A stretch of DNA of 64,000 nt from LC029 sp036676475 (GCA_036676475.1 JAKFCU010000077.1:62001-126000); one strand, 5' to 3'. Counted from the first letter of the stretch, positions 52,257 through 61,736 are shown. Translations and numbers: made by a program. Notes: a model not told the origin generated them from the letters alone.

Positions 52257-53216
52257 TCAAACACCAACCGGGCTTAACTTTTTACTCAGTTTAGCTAACA
52301 TTTCTGTCGTCATTTTTGCTAGATCGTATTCTGTTTTAAAACCCCATTCCTCGATTGCCGCTGTCGAATCAATGGAATGGGGCCAGCTATCCGCAATGGA
52401 TTGTCTGATCGGATCCACTTGATATTCCCATGTAAAATCGGGTACATGCTTTTTTATTTCTGCGGCAATATCTTCCGGTTCAACGCTCATAGCCGACACA
52501 TTAAACGCATTCCTATGCTTGAGTCTAGAAGGGTCAGCTTCCATCAGATGGATCATCGCATTGAGCGCATCAGGCATATACATCATATCCATATAGGTTC
52601 CCTGTGCAAGGTATGAAGTATACTGTTTTTTCTGGATGGCCTCATAATAGATTTCCACAGCATAATCTGTCGTGCCGCCTCCAGGAGGCGTTACATATGA
52701 TACTAGCCCAGGAAACCGAAGTCCACGCGTATCCACTCCAAATTTATGGAAGTAATAGTCGCATAGCAGTTCACCTGAAACTTTATTGACACCATACATC
52801 GTCATCGGCCGTTGAATGGTGTCCTGTGGCGTTTGATCTTTTGGAGTATTAGGGCCAAACGCCCCAATTGAGCTTGGAGTGAAGAATTGAGAGTCTAATT
52901 CTCTAGCTACCTCCAGAGCATTAACAAGTCCGCCCATATTTAAATTCCACGCCAGTAGCGGTTTGTCCTCCGCTGCAGCAGATAATATGGCCGCTAAGTG
53001 AATCACAGTATCTACTTGGTACTTCTTTGCCAACTCAAACATAGCTTTACTATCGGTCACATCCAGTAATTCAAATGGACCTGAGAGCGCCACTTCACTT
53101 TCCGTTTTTCGTATATCCGTTGCAATTACTTGATCCGATCCATAGATTTCACGTGTTTTCATCACGAACTCTGAACCGATTTGTCCTAAAGCTCCGGTCA
53201 CGAGAATCTTTTTCAT
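52257..53216 (-). CDS. tdh: L-threonine 3-dehydrogenase, SDR/epimerase-like type
   Basis: 319 residues. NAD site TGALGQIGSE, catalytic YGVNK, and GLRFPGLVSYVTPPGGGTTDYAVE, typical of the short-chain-type threonine dehydrogenase. Oxidises threonine to 2-amino-3-oxobutyrate, the substrate of the Kbl product encoded 27 bp upstream. Confidence 0.88.
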   Translation of the reverse strand: MKKILVTGALGQIGSEFVMKTREIYGSDQVIATDIRKTESEVALSGPFELLDVTDSKAMFELAKKYQVDTVIHLAAILSAAAEDKPLLAWNLNMGGLVNALEVARELDSQFFTPSSIGAFGPNTPKDQTPQDTIQRPMTMYGVNKVSGELLCDYYFHKFGVDTRGLRFPGLVSYVTPPGGGTTDYAVEIYYEAIQKKQYTSYLAQGTYMDMMYMPDALNAMIHLMEADPSRLKHRNAFNVSAMSVEPEDIAAEIKKHVPDFTWEYQVDPIRQSIADSWPHSIDSTAAIEEWGFKTEYDLAKMTTEMLAKLSKKLSPVGV

Positions 53217-53243
53217 TTTACGCCTGCCCCCTTGATATGGTAA

Positions 53244-54434
53244 TTAAATAATTCCCATTTCTTTTCCAACTTTCTCATAGGTGGCTATTGCTCGATCTAA
53301 CATTTCTTTCGTGTGTGCCGCTGTTGGCATATTGCGAACCCTTCCGCTTCCTTTTTGTACCGTTGGAAATACAATAGCTTTCGCGTATACCCCTTCTTCG
53401 TATAGCCTCTTGCTAAACTGTTGAGTTTGTACTTCTTCCCCAATAATGCAAGGGGTTATTGGAGTTTCACTATCTCCAATGTTAAAGCCCAACTCCTTTA
53501 AACCTTTTTTCAAATAATTACCGTTATCCCACAATCGGTCATGTAATTCGGTGCTCTCCATTAAAATTTCAATCGCCCGCGTGCTAGCCATAACATCTGC
53601 TGGAGTTAAGGCAGTTGAAAATAAAAATGGCCTGCTGCGGACTTTCAGCCAATCGATCAAATCCCTCCGTCCGGCAACATATCCTCCTATGACTCCAATG
53701 GCTTTGGAGAGGGTTCCAATTTGAAAATCAATTTTATCCGAAAGCTCAAAGTGTTTGACCGTTCCGGCCCCTTTCCCTAAGACTCCTGAACCGTGTGCAT
53801 CATCAACATAAGTGATGAGATCAAATTCTTCGGCAATTTTCACGATTTCTGGAAGGTTTGCAATGTCCCCATCCATGGAGAAGACTCCATCGGTAATCAC
53901 CATAAGTTTGTTATAACGTCCTGATTCTTTTGCTTCTTTCGCTTTGGCTCTTAAATCATCCATATCGGAATGGTTATAGCGAATGATTTGAGCTTTCGAT
54001 AATCGGCACCCGTCAATAATGGAGGCATGATTCAATTCATCGGAAAGGATCCCATCATTTTTATCCATTACGGCAGAAATGGCTGCCATATTGCAGTTAA
54101 ACCCAGATTGATAGGCAATTGCAGCTTCTGTATGCTTAAACTCAGCCAGCTTTTCCTCTAATTTCAAATGGATTTCCATCGTCCCATTAATGGTTCTAAC
54201 TGCCCCTGCTCCTACACCGTATTTTTCAACAGCTTGAATGGACGCTTCTTTCAGCCGGGAATCCGTTGCGAGTCCTAGATAATTGTTAGAAGACAGATTA
54301 ATAAATTCTTTTCCGGAAATGGTAATGATCGGGCCATTAGCGCTCTGCAATGGATCAATGACATTATATAGTCCTTTATTTTTCAAATCGTCTAGGTTCT
54401 CTCTTAAAAACAGCTCTAATCCATGACTTGACAT
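53244..54434 (-). CDS. kbl: Glycine C-acetyltransferase (2-amino-3-ketobutyrate CoA ligase)
   Basis: 396 residues, alpha-oxoamine synthase family. SSNNYLGLA, DELNHASIIDG, DDAHGSGVLG, PLP Lys in GTLSKAIGVIGGY. Splits 2-amino-3-oxobutyrate with CoA into glycine and acetyl-CoA. First gene of the kbl-tdh operon for threonine use. Confidence 0.9.
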   Translation of the reverse strand: MSSHGLELFLRENLDDLKNKGLYNVIDPLQSANGPIITISGKEFINLSSNNYLGLATDSRLKEASIQAVEKYGVGAGAVRTINGTMEIHLKLEEKLAEFKHTEAAIAYQSGFNCNMAAISAVMDKNDGILSDELNHASIIDGCRLSKAQIIRYNHSDMDDLRAKAKEAKESGRYNKLMVITDGVFSMDGDIANLPEIVKIAEEFDLITYVDDAHGSGVLGKGAGTVKHFELSDKIDFQIGTLSKAIGVIGGYVAGRRDLIDWLKVRSRPFLFSTALTPADVMASTRAIEILMESTELHDRLWDNGNYLKKGLKELGFNIGDSETPITPCIIGEEVQTQQFSKRLYEEGVYAKAIVFPTVQKGSGRVRNMPTAAHTKEMLDRAIATYEKVGKEMGII

Positions 54435-54621
54435 GGATACAACCCTCCAGTAGCTCTATAATAAAAGTTTGTTTTATTATTCTCCAAAACACAAATGTCC
54501 ACCGTATAAAAACATTAATGTAATCGTTTACAACCCTTTTATAACAATGCTATGTAATTAAACTTTACCATGATCTCCCTTCCGTGTCCATACACGAAGG
54601 ACACACTTTGAAAGGAAATAC

Positions 54622-54649
54622 GTCCTCACTACGGCGGTTGAGGACGTGA
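54622..54649. other. Stem-loop in a gene-poor gap
   Basis: ACGTCCTCA and TGAGGACGT arms with a 10-nt loop, in the 440-bp gap between kbl and the protease gene. No T-run; role unknown. Confidence 0.45.
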
Positions 54650-54723
54650 TTGATATAAGGTGAAAGGGGTAGTATGTCACTTTTTACTATTATACCCAGC
54701 GATTCAGCTTGATCCAATACATT

Positions 54724-54812
54724 CTATATAACCATTTCCATTTCATACTCTTTTAATGCTTCGGACTCAGGAATCGGATTAGCAGTCACAAGTCCACCCT
54801 GCAGACCTAATC
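54724..54812 (-). pseudogene. C-terminal fragment of pseudouridine-5'-phosphate glycosidase (psuG)
   Basis: The minus strand reads GGLVTANPIPESEALKEYEM-EMVI-stop, matching the end of PsuG enzymes (GGL-ANPIPEE motif). Only about 28 codons remain. A relic of pseudouridine catabolism. Confidence 0.6.
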
Positions 54813-54841
54813 ACACTTTAATGTTCTCCTTCCTTCCAAAA

Positions 54842-54879
54842 AAACGAGGTGGTGCCCATGTTGGGGAACCACCTCGTTA
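54842..54879 (-). terminator. Intrinsic terminator of the subtilase gene
   Basis: AACGAGGTGGTT-type arms: AACGAGGTGGT and ACCACCTCGTT around a 13-nt loop; it overlaps the protease stop codon. Confidence 0.75.
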
Positions 54880-56358
54880 ATATTGTTGATTTATATTTTT
54901 TGAATAAACCAGTTCATCGGTAATATTATAAACGAGTACCTTACCCTGATCAACCGTGTAGTCACCTTGAAAAGAGTAAACTCCCATTTTTTCATCTAAA
55001 GCATACCTTTTACGAACTCCACCTGGTCCTTCAAATACTACATAACCAAGAATTTGATTAGGAATGGCAAGATGATATATTCTTCCTCCAGTAATCTTCT
55101 CAGGAAATTCGATTCCTTCAGTCCAGTGTTTAGAATCACTTAGCATTGCGGGTATAGAATAGGTCATTCCCGTTGTATTACGTATAGGGATATATTCATA
55201 AGGCTTATTTAAATATACAGAGATTTTTTTTGCTTTCTTTGCTTCTACTAAATAAGAATTCCCTTGCACCTCATAGGTTGTATCTTGATCAGAAAGGTTT
55301 TGTATCAATATTTCTTTTCTAGGTTGGTCTGTGACCACTTTTTCAGGATAGATCCGTGTATCGACTTGTAAAGCAGCTGCAGCATTTACTACTCCACTCC
55401 CTTGCTCCCAAGGGGCATAAGTCGGAATAGGAGTAGCTGTGATACTTATCGCATTTTTCACCTGATCAGGTGTCCAGGATGGAAACTTCTGTTTTATTAA
55501 TGCAGCAACTCCGGTTACTTGCGGAGCAGATAGAGAGGTTCCGTCCAACATGGCATAGCCATCACCTTGTGCTACCTCTATTTGTTCACCAGGCGCAATG
55601 ACATCTGGCTTCATACCAAAAACCTCATCACGTCCAGAAAAGGGAGAAACGCTTTGGAAATCACCACTAGACGATCCGACAGTCAATACGCTTTTGTCAC
55701 TTGCCGGATAATAAAGCGAACCTAAACCTTCTTTCCCTTGATTCCCCGCAGCAACAACCAGCAACGTTCCTGTTTTACGCAAGGATTCAAAATATTCATG
55801 AATAAATTCAAATGGCTGTTTCTGTAAGAAACTACCGCTAAAATTAACGACATCTAGGTCTTGCCATTCAGCCGCTTTATTTAAGCCTCGAACAATGAGA
55901 TCAGTTGGTTCATTATTTTGTTCAAATACACGAATGGAATATAAGGTGGTTTGAGGAGCCATTTCTAGAATGGAACTGGCAACCGCTGTACCATGACCCG
56001 CATCGTCGTCATTATACATCACTCTCTTTTCATCCTTAGCTATCATAGAGGGTGACATGCCGATTTGGAATGGTATGGCGGACGCTGTCTTTTCAATAGG
56101 AAATGGTATGACACGAGAGTCGTTAAAGCTGGGATGAGTGGAGTTAATACCAGAGTCAAGCATCAATACTTTTGTTCCTTTTCCTCTCCATGGGAACTCA
56201 TCTTCATCTTGAATGGAAAAATGGTATTCATTGTCAATAGGAATGCGTGGTGAAAAGCCTTGATCAATATTTTGGGAGGTATTGTGGGCGTTTAGTGCAT
56301 GAGAAGATAAAAATACAAAGGATAGCGATAAAATGGTACTCCATATTTGTTTCCTCAT
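54877..56358 (-). CDS. Exported subtilisin-like serine protease
   Basis: 493 residues, S8 family. Signal peptide to about residue 24, no clear I9 propeptide. Triad: Asp in VLMLDSGIN (about residue 68), His in DAGHGTAVAS, Ser in DGTSLSAPQVTG. A C-terminal beta-rich domain of ~170 residues follows. Extracellular or wall-associated. GGGGAGG precedes ATG. Confidence 0.9.
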   Translation of the reverse strand: MRKQIWSTILSLSFVFLSSHALNAHNTSQNIDQGFSPRIPIDNEYHFSIQDEDEFPWRGKGTKVLMLDSGINSTHPSFNDSRVIPFPIEKTASAIPFQIGMSPSMIAKDEKRVMYNDDDAGHGTAVASSILEMAPQTTLYSIRVFEQNNEPTDLIVRGLNKAAEWQDLDVVNFSGSFLQKQPFEFIHEYFESLRKTGTLLVVAAGNQGKEGLGSLYYPASDKSVLTVGSSSGDFQSVSPFSGRDEVFGMKPDVIAPGEQIEVAQGDGYAMLDGTSLSAPQVTGVAALIKQKFPSWTPDQVKNAISITATPIPTYAPWEQGSGVVNAAAALQVDTRIYPEKVVTDQPRKEILIQNLSDQDTTYEVQGNSYLVEAKKAKKISVYLNKPYEYIPIRNTTGMTYSIPAMLSDSKHWTEGIEFPEKITGGRIYHLAIPNQILGYVVFEGPGGVRKRYALDEKMGVYSFQGDYTVDQGKVLVYNITDELVYSKNINQQY

Positions 56359-56496
56359 GTCTACACCTCCCCTCTCATAACGTTCACATTCTATACATAA
56401 ATATTAACAAAGTATAATTGGTTTGTAAATACGTTTACTGCAGTAAATATAGATTTAAATCTGTAAAGTTATTGCTAACGAATTTTAAATATGAAA

Positions 56497-56530
56497 AGAT
56501 CCCATTCCTAATTGAAAGGGATCTTTTTGT
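56497..56530 (-). terminator. Intrinsic terminator
   Basis: AAAAGATCCC and GGGATCTTTTT arms, downstream of the following leftward gene. Confidence 0.75.
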
Positions 56531-56536
56531 TCCTTA

Positions 56537-56881
56537 TCATTCAACTTCTTCGTGGTCATTGTCATCTACTATATGTAGTCCTGGATAAATTTCGATGACT
56601 GCCTCTTGCTTTGACTCCCGATATTTTTCCGGACGGTTCATCGTCCTGTAGATCAATTGAACGTTGTTTTCCAACCCACTTGAAACCAACTTGTTATAAT
56701 ACATTTCAACAATCCTATTGACTCGATAAATATCATGGGTCATTCCTTTGTAGAGCAGTACATAACCGCCCACGCCATCCTCTTCTCCATAATGAGACAG
56801 CTCAAAATCCTTGCTCATGCTGCCGCCAGCTTCCTGGATGGTTTGCCATAAATCTTGTGCACTAGTGAAATAGGTTTGCAT
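56537..56881 (-). CDS. Hypothetical cytosolic protein
   Basis: About 114 residues (starts MQTYFTSAQDLWQTIQEAGG). No membrane helix; mixed alpha/beta with KGMTHDIYRVNRIVEMYYNK. ATG 56881 has GGAGG 7 nt upstream; the frame upstream to 56986 is not needed. No family recognised. Confidence 0.6.
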   Translation of the reverse strand: MQTYFTSAQDLWQTIQEAGGSMSKDFELSHYGEEDGVGGYVLLYKGMTHDIYRVNRIVEMYYNKLVSSGLENNVQLIYRTMNRPEKYRESKQEAVIEIYPGLHIVDDNDHEEVE

Positions 56882-57045
56882 TTCCATACCTCCATCATCT
56901 GACTGCTGGTGCCCTACGTCGAATCCACTTTCCTTCACCAGCGGCCTTTGGTTTAGTATTAGGGTGCGGAACCTTGTTTTATGCATGAATCTCCCGAATA
57001 AAGGAGTCGGGAAAGATCAAGTCTATTTCAATCCAACATAAAAAA

Positions 57046-57070
57046 CAAGGGGCATATGCCCCTTATTTTT
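57046..57070 (-). terminator. Intrinsic terminator
   Basis: AAGGGGCATATGCCCCTT palindrome followed on the plus strand by ATTTTTT; it overlaps the U32 stop. Confidence 0.7.
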
Positions 57071-59549
57071 TGATCAATTGACCACGAGTGACCCCTAGCT
57101 GGTTCGTAGCCTTGAGTGTCTTCCACACGCTTGTGCCGCTTCGCTTTCCTTCCAATGCATCACGATACAAGCCAAGTACTTGGCGTACTTGATCAGGATT
57201 TTCCTCCAAAAATTCTACTCGGAAATGTCGAACTCCAAGCTTTATGAAATGAGGCAAGTACTCTGCACCCGATTGTTCTATCGCGTTATACACGGTATTG
57301 CGGCAGCCAATATCTACACGTACAGGATGGCGCATACCAATTCGGTCCTCTAAAGAAATACGATGACTTTCGCATGGTCGACCGCAATTGGTGAAGTCCG
57401 TTCCTTCACTCAAAAAGGTACAATACACACAATGCTCTGTATGGAACATCGGGAGATGCTGATGAATCACTAATTCCATCTTCTCTTTCGGTGCGGCCTC
57501 TAGCAAGTCCATCATTTGCTGGATATTTAAATCATAGGATGGGGTAGCCCGTTCTAAACCACGCTGCAAAAAGAGTTCCACCGCTTTATGATTGGCCATA
57601 TTGAGGGAGAAGTCTCCTAAGAGTGGAATGGGGAGCGACAACTGGGTATAATATTGCAAGCTCCCTAAACTACGAATCAGAATGGCATCGGGTTCGGTTT
57701 GAAGCATCCCATTTAATACTCCATTTTCCCCTGGCATATGAATGCGTGGAGTCGCAAGGGCAATTGGCTTTCCTAAGTCATGTGCCAAATTGACAGCTTC
57801 CGGATAATCAGTGGTGAATTCAAAATCCGCATAAATCCAATCAGCATCGGTAGAGCAAGCCGCTTCAATCTGCTCCATCGTACGGCAGAGCGCTATCAAC
57901 TGAGAGGCTTGTTTGCCTGATCCAATATTCACACGATTGGATGTCCCCACTTGAACCTGACGTTTTTGATATTGTGGTGGCTGCTGTCTTAAAGCTAATA
58001 ATTGCTCAACCGCTTCTCGGCGAATCCGATTTAATTCTTTCACAGGCAGTATCACATTTCCAGTAAATTCAAGTTCTAATTGGGATAATTCAAAGATTGT
58101 TCCTCCCAAACGTCCCCATTGCTCCCCTAAATATTCCTCGGTCAAAGGACGCTTCATCGCCTCTTCTAAATTCCCTTCAGAAGAAATTGTTACAGATAAT
58201 CCCGTCGCTTTATCCATCCATGATGAAATTAACGGCTGTCCTATAGCCCCGGTTACCTTGACCTGAAGAGGAAATAGCTTAAAAACTTGTTCCGTTTGAT
58301 AGGTTTTGCGAAGATGACGTTCCAGCTCTTGGTCACTGGTTTTCCAAATGCGATCGCCAACATGCACTTTGGTCAAATTCACGTCATGACGACCAGGTAC
58401 AATCTCAATTACACCACCGGGAACCTCCCCTTCCACTTTGATTCCCCGGTTGCGCAGATCGTACACCCTACCGCCTTCCTCTTTTTCTTCTGGGCGTCCA
58501 GCATCGAATACAATCCCATCTCCGCGTTTTAGAGGAGCTTCGATCTCACAGAGAACAGCATCCTTCAATACTTTTTTAACGGTACCCAGAAACACGCCAC
58601 GACTTTTCGGAAAAGAACCGTCTAACAGCATTTTATGGTTCGTCCCTTTTAAGAAACCGAAGGTGAATCCTCTACTAAAACTCTGTTGCAGCTCACGAAT
58701 TTCCTCAGTAGAAGGAGTATAATCTCTGCCAGAAAGATATTCATCTATCGCTTTTCGGTATTTGCTAACCACATTGGCCACATATTCTGGACTTTTTAAT
58801 CGACCCTCGATCTTAAACGAGGATACCCCTGCTTCAATAAGCTCCGGTACAAGTTCTATTGCAGCAAGATCTTTTGGAGAAAGTAAGTAAGCTATATTCC
58901 CCATTTCCTTTTTCGTTCCATCTACAATCAGATCATAAGGCAAGCGACATGCTTGGGCACATTCTCCCCGATTGGCAGAACGACCTCCCCACATCTCTGA
59001 TGTTAGGCACTGACCGGAATAAGACACACAAAGAGCCCCATGTACGAATACTTCCAAGGGAGTTTCCGTTTTTTCGGCTATCGTTCTAATTTGATTCAAA
59101 TTATTTTCACGTCCGAGCACGACAACTTCAACATCATACGGTGATAAAAAGTCAACCGCTTCTGGAGAAGTAACCGTCATCTGGGTTGAACCATGTATGG
59201 GGAAATCAGGAGAAATTTCTCTGATTAATTGCACAAGACCCATATCTTGTACGATCAAGGCATCTACGCCTGCATCCATACAGGCCTCTACCAACTTCCG
59301 AGCTTCTTCTAACTCATTTTGGAAAATTAAAATATTAAATGTTACATATCCACGAACATCATATTTATGCAAATAAGCCATGATATCCGGCAGTTCTTCC
59401 ATCCGGAAGTTTTCTGCACGGACCCTGGCATTGTATTTATCTACCCCAAAAAATATCGCATCCGCTCCATTGGCAACCGCTGCACGCAGACAGTCCCAAT
59501 TTCCCGCTGGGGCTAATAATTCGACCGTTTTTCTTGTGATGCGCTTCAA
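57063..59549 (-). CDS. U32-family peptidase with DUF3656 (RlhA/TrhP-like)
   Basis: 828 residues. N-terminal U32 domain ELLAPAGNWDCLRAAVANGAD, HGALCVSYSGQCLTSEMWGGRSANRGECAQACRLPY (Cys cluster), FKIEGRLKSPEYVANVV, then DUF3656 and a second U32-like part with FCTF-type Cys (EHCVYCTFLSEGTDFTNCGRPCESH). Long members act in rRNA/tRNA hydroxylation rather than proteolysis. The two Cys sets probably hold an Fe-S cluster. Confidence 0.88.
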   Translation of the reverse strand: MKRITRKTVELLAPAGNWDCLRAAVANGADAIFFGVDKYNARVRAENFRMEELPDIMAYLHKYDVRGYVTFNILIFQNELEEARKLVEACMDAGVDALIVQDMGLVQLIREISPDFPIHGSTQMTVTSPEAVDFLSPYDVEVVVLGRENNLNQIRTIAEKTETPLEVFVHGALCVSYSGQCLTSEMWGGRSANRGECAQACRLPYDLIVDGTKKEMGNIAYLLSPKDLAAIELVPELIEAGVSSFKIEGRLKSPEYVANVVSKYRKAIDEYLSGRDYTPSTEEIRELQQSFSRGFTFGFLKGTNHKMLLDGSFPKSRGVFLGTVKKVLKDAVLCEIEAPLKRGDGIVFDAGRPEEKEEGGRVYDLRNRGIKVEGEVPGGVIEIVPGRHDVNLTKVHVGDRIWKTSDQELERHLRKTYQTEQVFKLFPLQVKVTGAIGQPLISSWMDKATGLSVTISSEGNLEEAMKRPLTEEYLGEQWGRLGGTIFELSQLELEFTGNVILPVKELNRIRREAVEQLLALRQQPPQYQKRQVQVGTSNRVNIGSGKQASQLIALCRTMEQIEAACSTDADWIYADFEFTTDYPEAVNLAHDLGKPIALATPRIHMPGENGVLNGMLQTEPDAILIRSLGSLQYYTQLSLPIPLLGDFSLNMANHKAVELFLQRGLERATPSYDLNIQQMMDLLEAAPKEKMELVIHQHLPMFHTEHCVYCTFLSEGTDFTNCGRPCESHRISLEDRIGMRHPVRVDIGCRNTVYNAIEQSGAEYLPHFIKLGVRHFRVEFLEENPDQVRQVLGLYRDALEGKRSGTSVWKTLKATNQLGVTRGQLIKK

Positions 59550-59805
59550 TTGACTTCATCCTTCCGTAACTATCCTCATAAACTCTATTATTTTACTTTA
59601 GTCTTGATGGATATGCGAACCTATTATTTTATGATATTAATGGAAAAGGGTTACTCCTTGCAAGTAACCCCATCTGCTGATCCTGTCCCCTTATTTTCTT
59701 TGCACTACATTTCGCTTCTGATATTGAGGATAATTCGAAATAAAAGTGGCAATAGAGACCACTGTTCTTGTGTATTAGGTTTAATCTGAGCATTATTTGA
59801 TGTAA

Positions 59806-59838
59806 AAAAAGTACCCCTATCCTACGATAGGGGTTCCT
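59806..59838 (-). terminator. Intrinsic terminator
   Basis: GTACCCCTATC and GATAGGGGTTC arms; it overlaps the end of the Crp/Fnr gene and gives a T-run leftward. Confidence 0.8.
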
Positions 59839-60502
59839 TTCGGAATAACACGATAATCCTGTGCTGATTCATCTTAATTTTTCCATCTTTTTTCAAATGA
59901 CCAAGGGTACGGCTAGCGGTTTCTCTCGTTGTACCGACCATATCAGCAATTTCCTGATGAGTGAGTTCAATTTCCACTTCATATCCTTTTTCTGTCTTAG
60001 TTCCTTTCGTTTTAGCAAGAGAAAATAACATATTGTAGATTTTTTCCGTAATATCTTTACTAAGTACGTCCGTTAGCCTTCTTTGAAGTTCTTTAATTTT
60101 TCTTTCTAATTCCTTTAAAAGCTTCACACTTAAAGTCGGGTTTTCCTCTAGAAATTTCACGAAGTGATTTACATTCATATAGTAAATTTGACCAGGCTCT
60201 ACTACCTCAGCCGTTGCAGGGTAGACTCCCCCGCCATATAGACCAACTAGAGGAAACATATCTCCATCTGACAATAAATTAACGATTTGCTCTCGGCCCT
60301 CTTTTGTCGTTTTATAAACCTTGATTCGACCTTCCGCAATGAAATAAATAACATCACATAGGTCTGTTTCATGGAACAGGATCTCTCTTTTTTTCACTTC
60401 TTTGTATGTTAGTAATTGGCCTATCTCTGTTAATTCTTTTTCGGAACAATGCTGGAATAACTCGATCTTTCTAAGAATATGGGATGCAGCAGTATGAGAC
60501 AT
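59822..60502 (-). CDS. Crp/Fnr-family transcription regulator without Fe-S cysteines
   Basis: 226 residues. N-terminal cyclic-nucleotide-like domain (HCSEKELTEIGQLL ... EGREQIVNLLSDGDMFPLVGLYGGG), long dimer helix, HTH with EIADMVGTTRETASRTLGHLKKDG. The E..SR recognition motif predicts TGTGA half-sites, like those at nirK and fixG-nor. The cysteine set of Fnr is missing (only two scattered Cys), so it probably senses NO/heme or a metabolite, like Dnr/NnrR. The link to the denitrification genes is inferred. Confidence 0.85.
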   Translation of the reverse strand: MSHTAASHILRKIELFQHCSEKELTEIGQLLTYKEVKKREILFHETDLCDVIYFIAEGRIKVYKTTKEGREQIVNLLSDGDMFPLVGLYGGGVYPATAEVVEPGQIYYMNVNHFVKFLEENPTLSVKLLKELERKIKELQRRLTDVLSKDITEKIYNMLFSLAKTKGTKTEKGYEVEIELTHQEIADMVGTTRETASRTLGHLKKDGKIKMNQHRIIVLFRKEPLS

Positions 60503-60617
60503 GCATCACGCCTCCATCAAATTTGATTTGTATCTTTTAAGCTTACCCTGGTTTGTATATTATGTATTTGATTTAGATCAAGTTGGGGAAAATAAAGCAA
60601 CACCCTCAGTGAAAGAA

Positions 60618-60968
60618 GTGAAAAACTTGAGAAATTTCCTAATTAAAATTGCTCTAAGTTTAACCGTCCTATCTATATCTTTACAGGCTGATCTGCCCTT
60701 TGCAAATGCCCAGCAATATCTTCAAGCCCCTCCTTATGCAAAATGGGGACGTCTTGCCATGGAACAAGTCGCCCAGAGATATAAGGTAGACATTTTGGAT
60801 TACGATCATATCGGAAGGCAAATCATCTCCTCAGAGGTTACGCAAGAAACCTTTAAGCTATGGGTACGCGACCAAACCAATCAAGAATACGGGATCTTTG
60901 TTTATATTCAATTCGATACAGAGACAGAGAAAGTTCATTCCATACGATTTAAAGAAACCGAACGGTAA
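60618..60968 (+). CDS. DUF3889-like exported protein
   Basis: About 116 residues. Signal peptide (NFLIKIALSLTVLSISLQADLPFANA), then PPYAKWGRLAMEQVAQRYKVDILDYDHIGR typical of DUF3889. Extracytoplasmic, function unknown. The start is uncertain (GTG 60618 or 60609); no strong ribosome site is visible. Confidence 0.65.
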   Translation: MKNLRNFLIKIALSLTVLSISLQADLPFANAQQYLQAPPYAKWGRLAMEQVAQRYKVDILDYDHIGRQIISSEVTQETFKLWVRDQTNQEYGIFVYIQFDTETEKVHSIRFKETER

Positions 60969-61002
60969 TGGTTCATTACTGAACAAACGGACGAATGAGC
61001 AA

Positions 61003-61052
61003 TAAGAAAGCTACTAGCGTAGCTCTATGCGTATAATACTTGACCGATAAGT
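61003..61052 (+). repeat. Copy 10 of ~50-bp interspersed repeat (tandem A)
   Basis: AAGAAAGCTACTAGCGTAGC then TCTATGCGTATAATACTTGA and CCGATAAGT. First of two head-to-tail copies. Confidence 0.85.
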
Positions 61053-61054
61053 TT

Positions 61055-61104
61055 AAGAAAGCTACTAGCGTAGCCTTTTTCGTATAATACTTGACCGATA
61101 AGTA
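61055..61104 (+). repeat. Copy 11 of ~50-bp interspersed repeat (tandem B)
   Basis: AAGAAAGCTACTAGCGTAGC then CTTTTTCGTATAATACTTGA and CCGATAAGT. Nearly identical to copy A, so the tandem is recent. Confidence 0.85.
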
Positions 61105-61166
61105 AAACAAATCCCTAACCTTCTTTAGTTAGGGATTATCTATTTTCATCTTTTGTAGAAATCACA

Positions 61167-61331
61167 TTACATATGGTTTAAGAGGAAGCCCAACCATTCC
61201 GCACACAGAAATATCATGACTAGGGCTGCTATGAGGAAAAACAAACTCAACAGGAAATACATCCCTATTCGTTGATGCCATGGTATTTTATCTCTTTCTT
61301 TTTTGTATTCCAAGAGCTGAACAATGTTCAT
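61167..61331 (-). CDS. Small single-pass membrane protein (54 residues)
   Basis: Starts MNIVQLLEYKKERDKIPWHQ; one strong membrane helix (MYFLLSLFFLIAALVMIFLC) with the N-terminus inside. AAGGGGGTG lies 5 nt before ATG. Family not recognised. Confidence 0.6.
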   Translation of the reverse strand: MNIVQLLEYKKERDKIPWHQRIGMYFLLSLFFLIAALVMIFLCAEWLGFLLNHM

Positions 61332-61374
61332 AAAAGCACCCCCTTAATACAAAATTATACCATGGTATTTTGTC

Positions 61375-61521
61375 TTAATCTTCCATTATTTCATCTGTAT
61401 TAGGATTATACAGATTAATCCAATTATTAACGCTATGGATGTACACTTCCATTCCATTTTCAATGCCGATATAAATCCATTCTTCCCCTAATTTCTTTCG
61501 TTTATGTGCCGTTCCTATCAT
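61375..61521 (-). CDS. Small hypothetical protein (48 residues)
   Basis: Starts MIGTAHKRKKLGEEWIYIGI; beta-rich with an acidic tail. GAGGAGG lies 10 nt before ATG. Directly upstream of the 54-residue membrane protein gene (43 bp apart), so a two-gene operon is likely. Confidence 0.6.
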   Translation of the reverse strand: MIGTAHKRKKLGEEWIYIGIENGMEVYIHSVNNWINLYNPNTDEIMED

Positions 61522-61736
61522 ATGATCATACCTCCTCATCCAAAATTATTCCCCTAGGCTGAACTTAACAAACCACTATAACCCTGTATGCTTTTCATTA
61601 TACCGCCCAATAAATTTGTGAAAAACCACATGTGAACATGCATCATCAAAATAAATGCGAGCTATCGTAAAGACAGCCCGCATTTCGATTTTTGTCTATT
61701 TTTTACATAGAAATATTGGGGTTTTATTTGAGAGCT

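Noticed and set aside
61003..61104. The two tandem ~50-bp repeats as a CRISPR
   Set aside because: Only two units with a 2-nt gap and dispersed single copies elsewhere; no spacers or cas genes.
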